Assembly (NCBI GenBank): GCA_917880885.1
Contig: OU862930.1
Coordinates: 32,618,040 to 32,682,039 of the forward strand
DNA length: 64,000 nt
From: Limnephilus marmoratus
Taxonomy: Eukaryota > Arthropoda > Insecta > Trichoptera > Limnephilidae
Reading direction: 5' to 3'
Positions 11,050-22,800 of the stretch are shown piece after piece (position 1 is the stretch's first letter; the number at the start of each line of letters is the position of its first letter). A model generated the notes under the pieces. It did no database searches, had not been told where the DNA came from, and saw only the letters and a list, made by a program, of their open reading frames with translations. The translations under genes were made by a program, and so were the position numbers.

Positions 11050-11724
11050 CTTTTTATTATAACTCAATTGCCTCATTTGATCAAGTTTTAGAGCAAGACA
11101 TTATGATAATGGTCCAAAAAACCAACGATTTACGATATAAAGACAACAAACTGCGCACAGAAACTGCAAATTATGGTGTTGTTTAATGCTGTCACAATAT
11201 TTTGACAGTGATGACATTTTTAAAAGGTGTTGCCATTTTTTGACGGTTTACCGTCTCAAAATATTATTACTTTTTCTCCAACGGCAACTAGCTGCATGAT
11301 GAAAAAATGAACGAAAATTCGGCACTACCAACCACCGGTGGTTGGTAGTGCCGAATTTCGTAGTTTTTTCATCCCGAAGGCATAGACAAACTATGAATAT
11401 CATAGAACTACTCAACCACCAATGGTTGCCACGTTGGTAGTGATGATTTTTCGTACTGTTTGGTATTTATATTTCGGCGGTATTTTTGAAATCTGACATC
11501 TGATTCGTATTGTACTAACTTGTAACGCAATCTAAAATTATTCAAGGCAATAAAAAATGTTAATCATTGCCGTATATTGTCCAATAACTTGTTCAAACTT
11601 TTTACATGATGTCAAGATAAATAACTTACAATCCAACATGAACAAATGTCACATATGAGGTTTTGCTGAATAATGAATCCATTTTCATTATTCCATTAGT
11701 AATATTTCGTTTATTAGAGGAATG
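11050..11724. other. Upstream flank of the ADI1-like locus, with a long palindrome
   Basis: Bases 11299-11375 form an almost perfect palindrome centred between 11336 and 11337 (core ACCACCGGTGGT, 22 perfect base pairs per side). Related GGTTGCCACGTTGGTAGTG text follows near 11420. This looks like a small fold-back repeat. No gene was recognised. Confidence 0.5.
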
Positions 11725-12120
11725 AGAGAGCACTGGACGTTTTAGAAAGGAAAATTTTGAGGCGTATCTTCGGACTTGGTTTAGAAAATGGATTTTGGCG
11801 CAGACGTTACAACAATGAGCTATATACTCTGTGGACCTAAACGTCTCAAAATTTATAAAACTAGGAAGACTTTGGTGGCTGGGTCATATGAAGAGAATGA
11901 CCAAGCATCAAGCACCAAAGTCCCTGCTGAACTCCAGACCGACAAGGCGAAGGAGCCTGGGAAGACCAAGATTAAGATGGAGCGACAATGTCCTCAAAGA
12001 TATATCTACCTTAGAGATTCTAAACTGGAGAGAGCTGGCACAAAACCGAGATGAGTGGAGGAAGACTCTTGAGGATGCCAAGACCCACCACGGGTTGTAG
12101 AGTCAAGAATGATGATGATG
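11725..12120 (+). pseudogene. 3' end of an RTE-like LINE
   Basis: Frames read ERKILRRIFG, then KLGRLWWLGHMKRM, then GRPRLRWSDNV, then NWRELAQNRDEWR, and end AKTHHGL-stop. The sequence stops in a short (GAT)n tract. This C-terminal signature and microsatellite tail are characteristic of the endonuclease/reverse-transcriptase elements often annotated as RTE-like in insects. Only the last ~120 codons remain, and one frameshift separates the first block. Confidence 0.85.
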
Positions 12121-13169
12121 AATATTTCGATAGTTTCTGTATTGGAAATTAATGAGTTGGGCGTACGGTTTTATTCCAAAAATAGTTCAGATATACATTC
12201 AGTTCAACAATATTACAATACAAGCTGGCTTCTTTACGTTTTTGTCATTGAATACAGCTGATTTATATAGAGAAATTGTTTAACTCTGGATGTGCAAAAG
12301 AGCGTTGATAAAATATGATTAAAAGGCTGATAATTTTTTTAAAATTCTGTCAATCATTCTCGTTATTTATATTTGTACGTATCTGCTGTAATGTAATGTA
12401 TCTTTTCATACTTGATATACTGTTATTATACTTACATACTGTAAATGTGGAATTCCGTGTAAAAGCGTGATAGGGTGTTAATAAATTAATAAGTTTAATG
12501 ATATATTACATTGATGGGAATAACCTTCAAATGTTATAAAGAGATTTTTTCTTATAATTTTGTTTTTATAAGTTTTAGATATAAAGATAAAGCATATTTT
12601 AAAGTTCCTTTGAGGTGATAAATGGCCTTATGGAATTTTATTTGTAATGTAAATAAATAAAAGAAAAAGTGTGTAATCAACCAGGCTATAATAATTAGCA
12701 AATTTGTAAAGATGCATAAATGTACAAAAGTAATAACTTATTACGCTGCTGTGTTTGGCCGCAGCTGGTCTAGGATTATGTTATATGGCATCTGATAATC
12801 TACATTCCACCTGATTCCTAAAAAAAAGATTACAAGTTAGAAACATTATAATGTTATGTGTATAAACCATAGTTGAAGAGGGCCTTAATAGGCTGAAACC
12901 GTTTACAGTCAGAAATAAATTAAGTGGAAAAAAATTTTAAATTGTTTTAATATAATATTGTTGTGATAAATAGTATGCAATTTAAGAATTCAATTTAAAA
13001 TACCAGAATATGTACATATGTTGCTGTGTGGCTGCCTGGCTGCAGCTGGTTTAGGATTGTGATGGTCCATTGCAACCTATTGCTGATGGCTTAATGGCCT
13101 ATGTTCCACTGAATCCTGAAAAAAAGATGAAAAGTGTTGGCATGACTAAGAACGTTGTATCTAGTACAC
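12121..13169. other. AT-rich spacer with a diverged duplicated block
   Basis: Two similar blocks occur at about 12745-12825 and 13020-13125 (CTGCAGCTGGT..TAGGATT, CATTCCAC..TGATTCCT), each followed by AAAAAAGAT. They look like two degenerate copies of one repeat. No gene was recognised. Confidence 0.35.
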
Positions 13170-13975
13170 CCCAGAGTAACTAACCATCACCGTTTCGCCG
13201 ATAGGCAGAAAGGATGGACCGCCAAACAACTCGGTCTTGAAACACACTCCTTGCTTCACGGTAGTGCCATGTCTTCCTCGGGCATCTCCGACCTCTTCTA
13301 CCATTCACATTTGCGCCATATATTCTTCTTAAACTCCTTACCTCGTTCATCGTTCATTCGCACTACATGCTATAATAATTATATATACTATACTATACTA
13401 TACTATACTTATAATCTTACTCATAATATTACAATAAAAACACATAAATTTGTTTAAGACCACTTTTATTTTTATCATAATATTACACTTACAGCAGCCT
13501 TGCATTCTTTGCGGATCTCCACGTTTCTTACACAATCATACATGGTTTTTACACACATTCGCAGGAATCTCATTTTTACAGCGTTCAGTCTACTTGCATC
13601 CTTCCTCTGCCAGTTCCATGCCTCTGCCAGGTACAGGTAATCTCCTCAGGGCAGGTACCAGCACTCCATTGTGGACTGCCAGCTTCGCTTCTTTGGAGTT
13701 GTTTGTTAGCGCCAACGGTGTTCAGTCCTCCATTAATGGAGTTACCTGCATTTACCCATCTCCCGTAAACAAACTTCCCAGATGCACAAACTCATCCACC
13801 TACTATATTAAACACTGTTTTTTTACTCTCTCTTTCAAACACCATCACTTTAGACTTACATTCATCATTATTATTATCATTAACTCATTCTTCATACATA
13901 TTTGTTCATCCTAGACACGAGAGACTGTAGATCTTCCATACAAATCAGCAAGGCATCGTCAGCATACGACGGGCA
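13170..13975 (-). pseudogene. RTE-like LINE fragment (YADD box to C terminus)
   Basis: Read on the minus strand, 13975 downward gives SYADDALLICMEDLQSLVSR. Next come VDEFVHLGSLFTGDG and AKLAVHNGVLVPAL, and near 13180-13330 GRGRPRKTWHYREARSVFQDR. The order fits the RT palm YADD box followed by the C-terminal region. There are stops, frameshifts and a deletion between blocks. A short (TATAC)n run interrupts it near 13385-13410. Confidence 0.8.
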
Positions 13976-15604
13976 ACATACTTTCAGATTACTCAATTAG
14001 AGTAGATCGTGACAATACTGTTTAACCAACTCAGCCCAAAGTAGATTGTGATAAAATTGTTGAAATGCATGTAATTAATTTCATTAAATATATAATAATA
14101 ATTTAAATTACCAGTATTTTCCCAGATAATCTCACTATCAGCGTAAATCAAGCACTGCGAATTTGCCTGAATTTCCATTTCTATGTTGGAGGTAGTCGCC
14201 CTAAATTATATAGGTTTGAAGTAGAAGTTGGTAGCAGGTGTGACCACAGCTTCCTAAAATATATACAATAAAGATTTATGAAACAGTTTTTAAATTATGT
14301 AATTAAGTTCATACCTAGAATGTATTTCCAACATAATTGTTTATACGCAGTTAAAAGTGAGAATAGATGTTTAGGTACTGGTTTGTCTTCTAAATTTCTA
14401 TTTTAATAAATATTGCACTCGAAATTAAAATATTTAATATTTTCACTCACGTTTGACGTGGAAGCTCTTGAATATTTTCTTTCAATGTTCTGTTGTGCAA
14501 ACAGACCACAAATATTACATTTTTTCGTCACTTGAGCTGCGCATTGTATTTCCGATGTTATTTGAGCACTGTACAAATTTTTCATTGTCTGAGAACTGAC
14601 GCGTCTCAAGTCTATTGCCTCAATTCAGCATGCATTCATCCATTCATCATTATGAGGGTTCAAATGCAAACGAACAACAACTGACAACATAAATAAACCA
14701 ATTCCTCTCAATGGTTCGCGATATAAAATCCTCGTGACAGGTGACAGCTGATAATGCATTGATAATGTGTGTTGTTTGCAGTGATGCCAACTGTAATATT
14801 GATGAAAATAGAGATCGTGTATTGCGAAAAATTTGGTCCCTGGTCTCGGTACGGGAATCGGGCTGAAAAAAGATGTCGTGGCATACGCCCTAACTCAAAG
14901 AAATCAAAAAGTAAAATTAAATAACTCACTAAGTGTAGATGAAACTTTAGAATTTGGAATTCCCCAGTGGACTGTTATTGGACACGGACATATGAATATA
15001 TCTGGACCTGCCCTAAGTGATAAAAACGTATTATTTCCCCCTCGCCATGGAACCGGCTGGAGCTCCTCCTTGGCGCCAGTTCGCCCCATGTGGAGGGGAT
15101 AGAGAATCGCTTGAATCTAAAATGTGTGACGTCATCATTCTTGCCGTGGGCAGCGCGAAGCTAACATCTATACATTTAACGAAAAAATAACACGCCAAAA
15201 CAGTAGCTTGTGCTATACAACATACCTACATATCAGTGTGCACATAAATGTGGGCGGTTCCTTAGTGTGCTCGTCGCTGGTTACAGGGGTAAGTAAATTA
15301 TGAAACATTTGTAAAAGTGTCTTAACTAAACACGGCAAAAAAATATTGCTATGTGAAAACGGGCGAATCTTTTTGGGGTGTACATTTGGCCTACGCAAAT
15401 ATTTTATTATCGTGGCAAGCAATTCGCGCTCCCATGTAAAAAGGTCTATTCATTCAAAGCAGATTTTGCTTTTAAGAACTAAATGATGATATTATAATGC
15501 GAGATGCCTATATACTGTCAGATTAATTTTTCAACCAATGACAGTCATCTTCCCCTCTTCGTACCGCCATAGTTGATTTTTCCCCTCACCTGTTATTTCT
15601 GGTC
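13976..15604. other. Mostly unassigned; possible short minus-strand exons
   Basis: On the minus strand 14403-14609 has a 68-codon frame beginning MRRVSSQTMKNLYSAQ and containing KKCNICGLF. It includes a good donor (TCAAAC|GTGAGT near 14452). An acceptor-like TATATTTTAG lies near 14253 and a donor AATACTG|GTAATT near 14110. No family was recognised, and the frames do not join cleanly, so this is only a weak hint of a spliced gene. Confidence 0.25.
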
Positions 15605-15674
15605 TATTGAATTTGGATGTCTATGGTTATTGGACCAATTTTATTTATAATATACGTAAACCAAATGTTTAAAT
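15605..15674 (+). pseudogene. Left half of a LINE reverse transcriptase split by the ISL2EU-like element
   Basis: The frame ends VIGPILFIIYVNQMFK, the RT motif that normally follows PQGS, and stops at the left end of the ISL2EU-like element. The matching continuation (FNGKLISFADDTAI) starts right after the element's other end at 30986. One missing base at the junction puts the halves out of frame. Sequence upstream of about 15605 is no longer recognisable as RT. Confidence 0.8.
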
Positions 15675-16363
15675 AGGGTATTTCCACAAACGAGGGATTC
15701 TGTTGAAAATGTACGGAATATTTAAAGAATTTTTTTCTGATTTTAAACATTATACTAAAAAAGTTTGTTTTTTATGTTTTCATTCAATATTTTTGATTTA
15801 AAAAACAGTCCAAGACCGACAAAATGAAAACGGTCCGTGATTGGCTATCGAATTGTGACGTCACAAGTGACTCTCGGCTTTGCCAGTTGACAGCAGTGTT
15901 ACCGAAGCTCCCGATTTCGCGGGAGATCTCCCGATTTTTCACTTCATCTCCCGATCTACCGGAATGGCATCAAAATCTCCCGATTTTTCAAAGTTCCCAG
16001 CGATTTGTCGTTTCTCGTCAATTCTTTGTTTATGGTCCGCTCAAAAGGCAAATTATTGTCTGTGGTTAAAAAAAAATATTCCCCGGATTCGGGTATTGAC
16101 CAGAATAATTACAAAATTCTGCAATCTAAGCATATCTCTATTATAGACCAATACAAACCGATCATCGATCATTTATGAATTATGAGCTGGAAATTATAAT
16201 TTATTACGTAACGGAGGGGTGTCAAAGTGGATTTTTAAGGGCGATTTATAAGATTTTGCGTGTGTAAGCGGGCCAGTCTCAAAATTAAAACCCATGCTCA
16301 ATTGTTTAAATCTTTATTTAGTTAGATATGTAAGTACCTAGTTATTATAAATTTTCATTCAAG

Positions 16364-16570
16364 TCAAAAAAGAGGGTAATATGGTAAATTATCTTGAGCC
16401 AGACACCTGACTTCTCTTATTTTTTTAAGTCGGGTGTCATATTCGTGGTAAGTAGTTATTTTCAGAATCAATAATTGGAGATGCTCATCCGTAAACCTTG
16501 AGCGATGTTTGTTCTTATTTATTTTCAAAACGGAAAACATCCGCTCGCTTAAATAGGTACTACCGAACAC
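16364..16570 (-). pseudogene. hAT transposase C-terminal (dimerisation) segment
   Basis: The 68-codon frame begins MFGSTYLSERMFSVLKINKN and continues KHRSRFTDEHLQLLILK. This matches the C-terminal block of hAT transposases and of domesticated relatives, where the pattern is STYLCEQ.FS..K..K.K.RSRLTDEHL. It agrees with the hAT call made from the ends and 8-bp duplication. The rest of the transposase is absent. The copy-2 equivalent near 37490-37670 has small indels. Confidence 0.8.
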
Positions 16571-16613
16571 TCAAAGAATAAGTGCTGGATGCTTACTTAT
16601 ATTTGGATATAAC

Positions 16614-16946
16614 AATTTGGGAGGTGGGAATGGGTACCGCTGCCCCGGGAACCTTTATTGGATAACCAACACCTCTGCCATAGGTTACCCCGAGTGGTTC
16701 GCTACGTTTGGTGATTTAGCAGGGGTGCCCGGGTTCATGGGATGAGGTTTGTCTAGGCCTGATGACCAGGACACACTAAACCCCAGATTCCTACCCACCC
16801 CTTACACCCTTTTCCTTCCCAGAACTCTCCTCTCCTTCCTTTCCCTAAAAAAACCCTCCACACAGCATCCCCAAAGATGACATAGGCCCTCAGGGAAATT
16901 ATTTTCCTCAGGGCCTCCTGTGTGGACTTCATGTAAAAAAAAAATA
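16614..16946 (+). repeat. Family A repeat inside hAT copy 1
   Basis: The copy has an A tract at its 3' end. It sits at the same internal position in hAT copy 2 (37707-38039), so it was in the element before both copies moved. Confidence 0.8.
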
Positions 16947-16999
16947 TTAACAACATATTTAAAGCAATTTTTTTAGGTTAACATTTTGGCAAGGATTAA

Positions 17000-17880
17000 A
17001 TTTCAAATATTCATTAAAAAAGGTTTTTTCCCCTGTGAGACGGCTTGCGGACTTTTAAATGTTCCGTTTGAGAACATGAATAGTTGCAGTCGGAATATGA
17101 AAAAGGTTATTTTCACTGTGAGACGGCTTGTGGTCTTCTAAATGTTCCTTTTGAGAATATGAATAGTTGCAGTCGGAACATAAGAAAGGTTTTTCTCCAC
17201 AGTGAGTGAGCATGTGGATTTTAAATTGTCACTTTCGAGAACATGAATAGTTGCAGACGGAACATGTAAAAGGTTTTCTCCACTGTGAGACGGCTTGTGG
17301 ACTTTGAAATATTCCTTTTGAGAACGTGAATAGTTGCGGTCGGAACATGAAAATGGTTTTTCTCCACTATGAGTTCACTTGTGAGTTTTTAAAGTCTCCT
17401 TTTTAGCACATAAATAATTGCAATCGGAACATACAAAAGGTTTTTTTCCACTGCGAGACGGCTTGTTGATAATATAAAAATTGTCACTTTCGAGGACATG
17501 AATAGTTGCAGTCGGAACATGTAAAAGGTTTTCTCTACTGTGAGACGGCTTGTGGATTTTAAATTGTCACTTTATAGAACATGAATAGTTGCAGTCGGAA
17601 CATGTAAAAGGTTTTCTCCACTGTGAGACGGCTTGTGAACTATTAAATGTTCCTTTTGAGATCATAAATAGTTGCAATCGGAACATAAAAAAGGTTTTTC
17701 TCCACATTGAATTGTGAATATTAAATTGTGATTTTCAAGAACATGAATAGTTGCAGTCAGAACACGAAAAGGGTTTTTCTCCACTATGACACGGCTTGTG
17801 GACTTTTAAATGTTCCTTTTAAGAAAAAGAATAGTTGCAGTCGGAACATGAAAATGTTTAATAGTTAAATTTTAATCTAA
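17000..17880 (-). pseudogene. Tandem C2H2 zinc-finger array in hAT copy 1
   Basis: About ten tandem units of roughly 84 bp. On the minus strand a typical unit reads KPFSCSDCNYSCSQKEHL, then KVHKPSHSGE. This is C-x2-C-x12-H-x3-H with an SGEKPF-like linker, a canonical DNA-binding C2H2 repeat. Frame breaks and lost His residues (for example missing bases before KPFTC) mean no long frame survives. It lies on the same strand as the hAT C-terminal segment, upstream of it in the reading direction, as though once part of one transposase-like protein. Confidence 0.8.
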
Positions 17881-18612
17881 TATAACTCCTAAGTATTTCA
17901 TAACAGTAATAATTTCAATAACAATTTTAATATGGTCCATGCACTTTCTTTTTGTTTTTAGTCATTAGACTGAGATATTAGTAGATATTTCGATAAAGGA
18001 TTACTAAACAGTGTATCGTTATCAAGTATCTGTCGCCAGGTGAGAGGTGTTTTGAAAAAGCCCATGAGGTGGTTTATTGGTTCCTTAATAAAATTAAAAT
18101 TATTACTTATTGATTAAAATATTGTTACTTTCACTTTTAAAAGAAAGTAGGTATTAAATGAATTTGGCGTATCGTTAAGTGACGGGTGACAGTTCACAAA
18201 ATTTCGTGCTGAGTTGCCAGACGTGAAATAAGTTCCCGTTGAACGTTAGGGAAAATTGCGTTATTCCACAGGCAACATCTACAGGATTGACGGCGCTGCT
18301 TATGGGTTTTTCGTTTGTTGTTAAGGTTCTGCTTCGCAATAATAAAAGGGATTCGAATTATTGACAAGGGAGAAGTTTTACTAAAATAATTCTAGTCATC
18401 TCCCGATTTCTTCAAATTTTTTCCGTTTTCTCCCGATTTCTCCCGATTTTTAGGCGAAAATTCTCCCGATTTTGAAGTTTTGGTTTCGGTAACACTGGTT
18501 GACAGCTCCCAGAAGATTCCTTTGTGAATTGACAACACGCGTTTGTGTCCGTGATTTTTACCGTATATTTTCTTATTTTCGAAGATAATTGTGATATTTT
18601 GTTAACTTTGTC

Positions 18613-18889
18613 ATATATTTTTTTTTTTTTTTTTTTTTTTTTATTTCATACAATTTTTGAAAATACACTTTTATGTTTTTTTCTTGATTACCATACTAGG
18701 CTAATGCCCGTGTTAAGGTAATCATACATGATATAAATTATACAATGTGTGAACTAGAACAAAATATAGGTTTGAAATAGAAATTATAAGATATTAGAAA
18801 CAAGAGAAAAAAAAAAGATAAAAATATTTAAGGTAAAATATAACAAGATATATGTATATGTATGCACATACAAATACATACAAACACAC

Positions 18890-18923
<34 letters not shown>

Positions 18924-19875
18924 ATACACTTACATACACATACACATATATACATATATATATAATTATAAAAAAGAAAATGTTTGAAAGAAGTTAAAAA
19001 TAAAATACTATATAAAATATACATAAAAAATAAAATACTAAAATATACACTTATAACTATATAAAATACTAAAATATAACTATATAAAAATATAAAATAC
19101 TAAGAAGTAAGATTTAAATATGTTAATCTATCTATAATTTTTTTTTTTTTTTTATGAAAGCTAAATTTTTTTTCTGGAGGTTTGTCAAGGTAGGTAATTA
19201 ATCACCTAGAAGAGTATATATTTAGGTTAGATTAGATTTCAGTGAAGTCAGGTTAGAAAAAGATGTGAAGTATGATATTTTATTTAGTTAATTTAATTAT
19301 TTTCTTATCCTTTATAATGGTTAGGAAGTCAGATATTCTTTAAAGAAATCTCGTCCCCTTTCGAATATCCAATTTTGAACACGAATAGTAAAAAGAGGTA
19401 TGGTAATACTTGATTTTATATCGGTGCTCAATGCATTGTATATTTTGGGGGCAATGAACCAAAATTGTCGGTGAGCGAATGTGGTTCTAGTTTTTGGAAC
19501 CATGCATCCCAGATTTGATGAAAAGCGGGTTTTGGCTTGATGTTGTGGAGCCACCAGTAGGTTATTTTTCCGTACGTAGGATAGGCTTGTCTTAGTGAAT
19601 AGTTGGCGAATATCTAAGACCTTAAATTTAGTAAATAGCACATTAGAGGGGTGGGTAGGTTGGCATTTAAATATGATTCTCAGTATTAGTTTTTGAACTG
19701 TAATTATTGGATTAATGACGGATTCTGTGCAACCACCCCATCCCAAAATACCGTAAGTTGCAATGGATTGAAAAAGGGCAAAATATACGCTTCTAAGGGT
19801 TTTTAGGTCTAAGATGGATCTAAGAGAGCAGAATATATGGCAAATATATTGAACATCATTATCATGACTGACAGT
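18613..19875 (-). pseudogene. 5'-truncated LINE with reverse-transcriptase C terminus
   Basis: The minus-strand frame 19321-19746 encodes the tail of a Jockey/CR1-like ORF2 (GWGGCTESVINPIITVQKLI, then RQFWFIAPKIYNAL). Upstream in another frame LRSILDLKTLRSVYFALFQS continues it. The T run at 18613-18642 is its poly(A) tail. The 3' part contains an AT/GT-rich microsatellite (18840-18965). It sits in the 5' region of the YqaJ gene of the ISL2EU-like element. Confidence 0.8.
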
Positions 19876-22800
19876 GGTTTTGTAAGAGGACAGGCTGATA
19901 ACTTGCCTAGAATAGACGTTCTAATGATGGGTTCTTTTTTCATTGACAATGCTAATTTTGTTAGTGCTGAATTTAAAGGATGGAAAGCAGCAAGGTAAGA
20001 AAAAATATGGGTGAAATGCAGATCCGGGCACAGTTTGGAAATTTAATAAAAAGGCACTTTCTAGATGAGAAAAGTGTGGAGAAGATGAATAAAAAATAAA
20101 TTAAGGCGCGCTCGGCAAAATTGAGGGAGATACAACCGTTCAAAGTATTTAAAAATTCACTTCGCGAACTGATATTGACAGTTCGTTCGCCATGTTTTCA
20201 TTGCTTATGTTGGATCCCAGACCTAATACAGAATTAATAGTACGCCAAAATCACAAACCATATTACACAAACCTAGCGTAGCCGCTAAACCACTTGAAAA
20301 CTGGGATGTTTTTTTGCCGTGACGCGAGCAGGCGCTACGAAGGGGGCACTTTCTTTTCTATCACAAACCATGTTTAGCGTATTAGGTTATAAAAAAAATG
20401 GCGGGCGGACGCGGGCGAACTGTCAATATCAGTTTGTAAAGTGAAATTTTAAATACTTTGAACGGTTGTATCTCCCTCAATTTTGCCGAGCGCGCTTTAA
20501 TTTTTGTTTTATTCAGCTTTTCCACACTTTTCTCATCTACAAAGTGCCTTTTTATTAAATTTCCAAACTGTGCCCGGATCTGCATTCCTCCCAAAAATAT
20601 TGTATACTCTCTCATAATATATAATTTTCAGCATGTAGTTACATGCACTCAAATTATTTGTTTTTTTTTTTTAAATTATTTTACGTAAATTCAATCGAAG
20701 TGTCTGTCACATATAGGGTTGCCATCTTCTAAAATAAAAAAGCCTGACTCTGCGCTCGGTAAGGCCGGACATTTTGCCCTAAAAGCCGGACGTACGTACA
20801 TAATTTTGGACATAACTTTTATACATAATAATAAAAAATCTGTTATAAGTTACAGTTGTTTATTAATCACGTATTAACCAATTTAATAACAACAATCATT
20901 AATCAGTCTTATCCTTGTCATCAGTAGACATTTGTATAGAATATATGTCAATAACAAAATAAAAAATATTGAGTCTTCCGTCTGTAGACATACTCGTAAA
21001 TACTAAACTTATAAAACAAACAAACAAAACATAATTTTTTTCTGGTTAAACAGTTGACTAATATTTTTCGTTAAATAGATTTAAATTGAAACATATTTAT
21101 CTTTGTGGACAAAAAACGAAAAACATAAATTAAAATGAAATCTCAACTTCTCCAAATTATTCAAAAATTAAAGAAATCTACCATTTTGTATATATACGGC
21201 GTTTTCACCTACTTTATCCAAAACGTCGTTTTCTTTGGAAATCATTTAATAAAATCCTTGACATGTCATTTTTAAATTATACAATATGTACACCATATTA
21301 GCAATTGTTTGTAATTTATTTCATTCCTTGGTCCACTGGCTGTTTATTAAAGAGAAAACTATTTAATATTTAAGGGTTTTGTCTTTAATATTCCGCCAAT
21401 TTCAGAAGTTCGGAAGACAAAACCCGCGCGAACCAAAAAAGCCTAACAAAAGCCGGACAGGCCGGACATATAAATATTTAGCCGGACACGACCTAAAAAA
21501 GCCAAACATGTCCGGCTAAAGCCGGACAGATGGCAACCCTAGTCACATAACCTGTTTCTCACAACAGGGTCTTTACTGTCACCATAATAAAAAGTATTAT
21601 GTATTGACTTTAAAAATGTAGTAATTTATTACTAATATAGAAATCATTTAATCTGTGTTCATGGCATATAATGTCATTTCTAGCCTAAAAATACACATAA
21701 ATAATGTTAACAGGTGAATTTATTCAAATGTCAAAACTGCAAAAAAACAACAATGCTTGTGGGTTGTCTGATGCCTAATAATACTCTGCATCCGTCCATG
21801 AATATTTTGATCAATCATTATTTCTGTTGTCTATATTACAGATCAGCTAGAGAAAATTATGGAGACAGCGCTGTAGGCTATGTCCAAGTCAAGCGAACCG
21901 GCGACATTTGTACGGTAAAGGCTAGGCTAACTCCTGAGCATAGAATTAGAACGAAAGCTTACGCAGTCATCCTAATTTGCAATGAAGCCCTACAAGTTAT
22001 ACATTCATGCAAATGTGAAGATTGTCCCGCATCTCAAGGTAACCCTCTAATTTGTTTTTACTCATTATTTCATTTTTCTTAATTAATAACATGCTAATTA
22101 TATACATACCGACAGACCCGAACACGCATTGCTGTGGCTAACGAAACCTTTTTAACTAACGCCATCTGTTAAATCAAGTCCACACCGCTCGTTTGTCAGC
22201 CCACAGCCCGCTGCCCGCTGCCGCTTGGCCAAATATATTATGTATTTCAACCTATTTACACAAAACCTTGACAAATTATATACCTTAAAACCTTCCACAT
22301 GAATCACTCTATCTATTGGTGAAAACAGCATGAAAATTCATTGTGTAGTTTAAAAGATTTAAGCGCGCACACAGCATTGGTGAAAACAGCATGAAAATTC
22401 ATTGTGTAGTTTAAAAGATTTAAGCGCGCACACAGCGTGAGCGACTTCATTTTATACTTAGTATATAATAATATAATATAATTAAGAGTAAAGATAAGCC
22501 CAGTTTAAATTAATTATTTTTTTCATTGACTCAGTGACAACGATGATGCAAGTTTGGTCGCATAACCTAGACAGATTGCCTGATTTATATTTTTTGATTA
22601 CTATTATGGTATAGTATCTTCATAAAAGCTTGAATGAGTCAATTTATAGTGTATTTTCATATCTGATCGTATATTGCTGGTAGGTTGTTTTCATATTTGT
22701 TTTGACATTTAAAAATAACTTTGTATTTTTTTATTATTCCAGGTGGCTGTAAACATGCACTTGCATTCCTTTCGTGGCTCCACAGGCGCAGTGAAGAACC

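Larger units (their letters stand above)
15894..18497. mobile_element. hAT element with zinc-finger array, copy 1
   Basis: The ends are CAGTGTTACCGAA and the inverse TTTCGGTAACACTG, flanked by the 8-bp duplication GTTGACAG (15886-15893 and 18498-18505). Both subterminal regions are packed with CTCCCGATTT repeats. Reading on the minus strand, the order is a C2H2 finger array, a family A repeat, then a hAT C-terminal dimerisation segment. The catalytic core was not recognised, so it is nonautonomous. A second copy with its own duplication is at 36991-40292. Confidence 0.9.

Noticed and set aside
14904..15102. Overlapping 61- and 89-codon frames on opposite strands
   Set aside because: They are mirror frames in a GC-richer patch with no domain, splice signal or tail; not reported as genes.
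16753..16956. 67-codon frame present identically at 16753-16956 and 37848-38051
   Set aside because: The match is explained by the family A repeat being carried in both hAT copies; it is not a conserved gene.
18794..19024. 76-codon Tyr/Ile/Cys-rich minus-strand frame
   Set aside because: It is a translation of an AT/GT microsatellite in the 3' UTR of a dead LINE.
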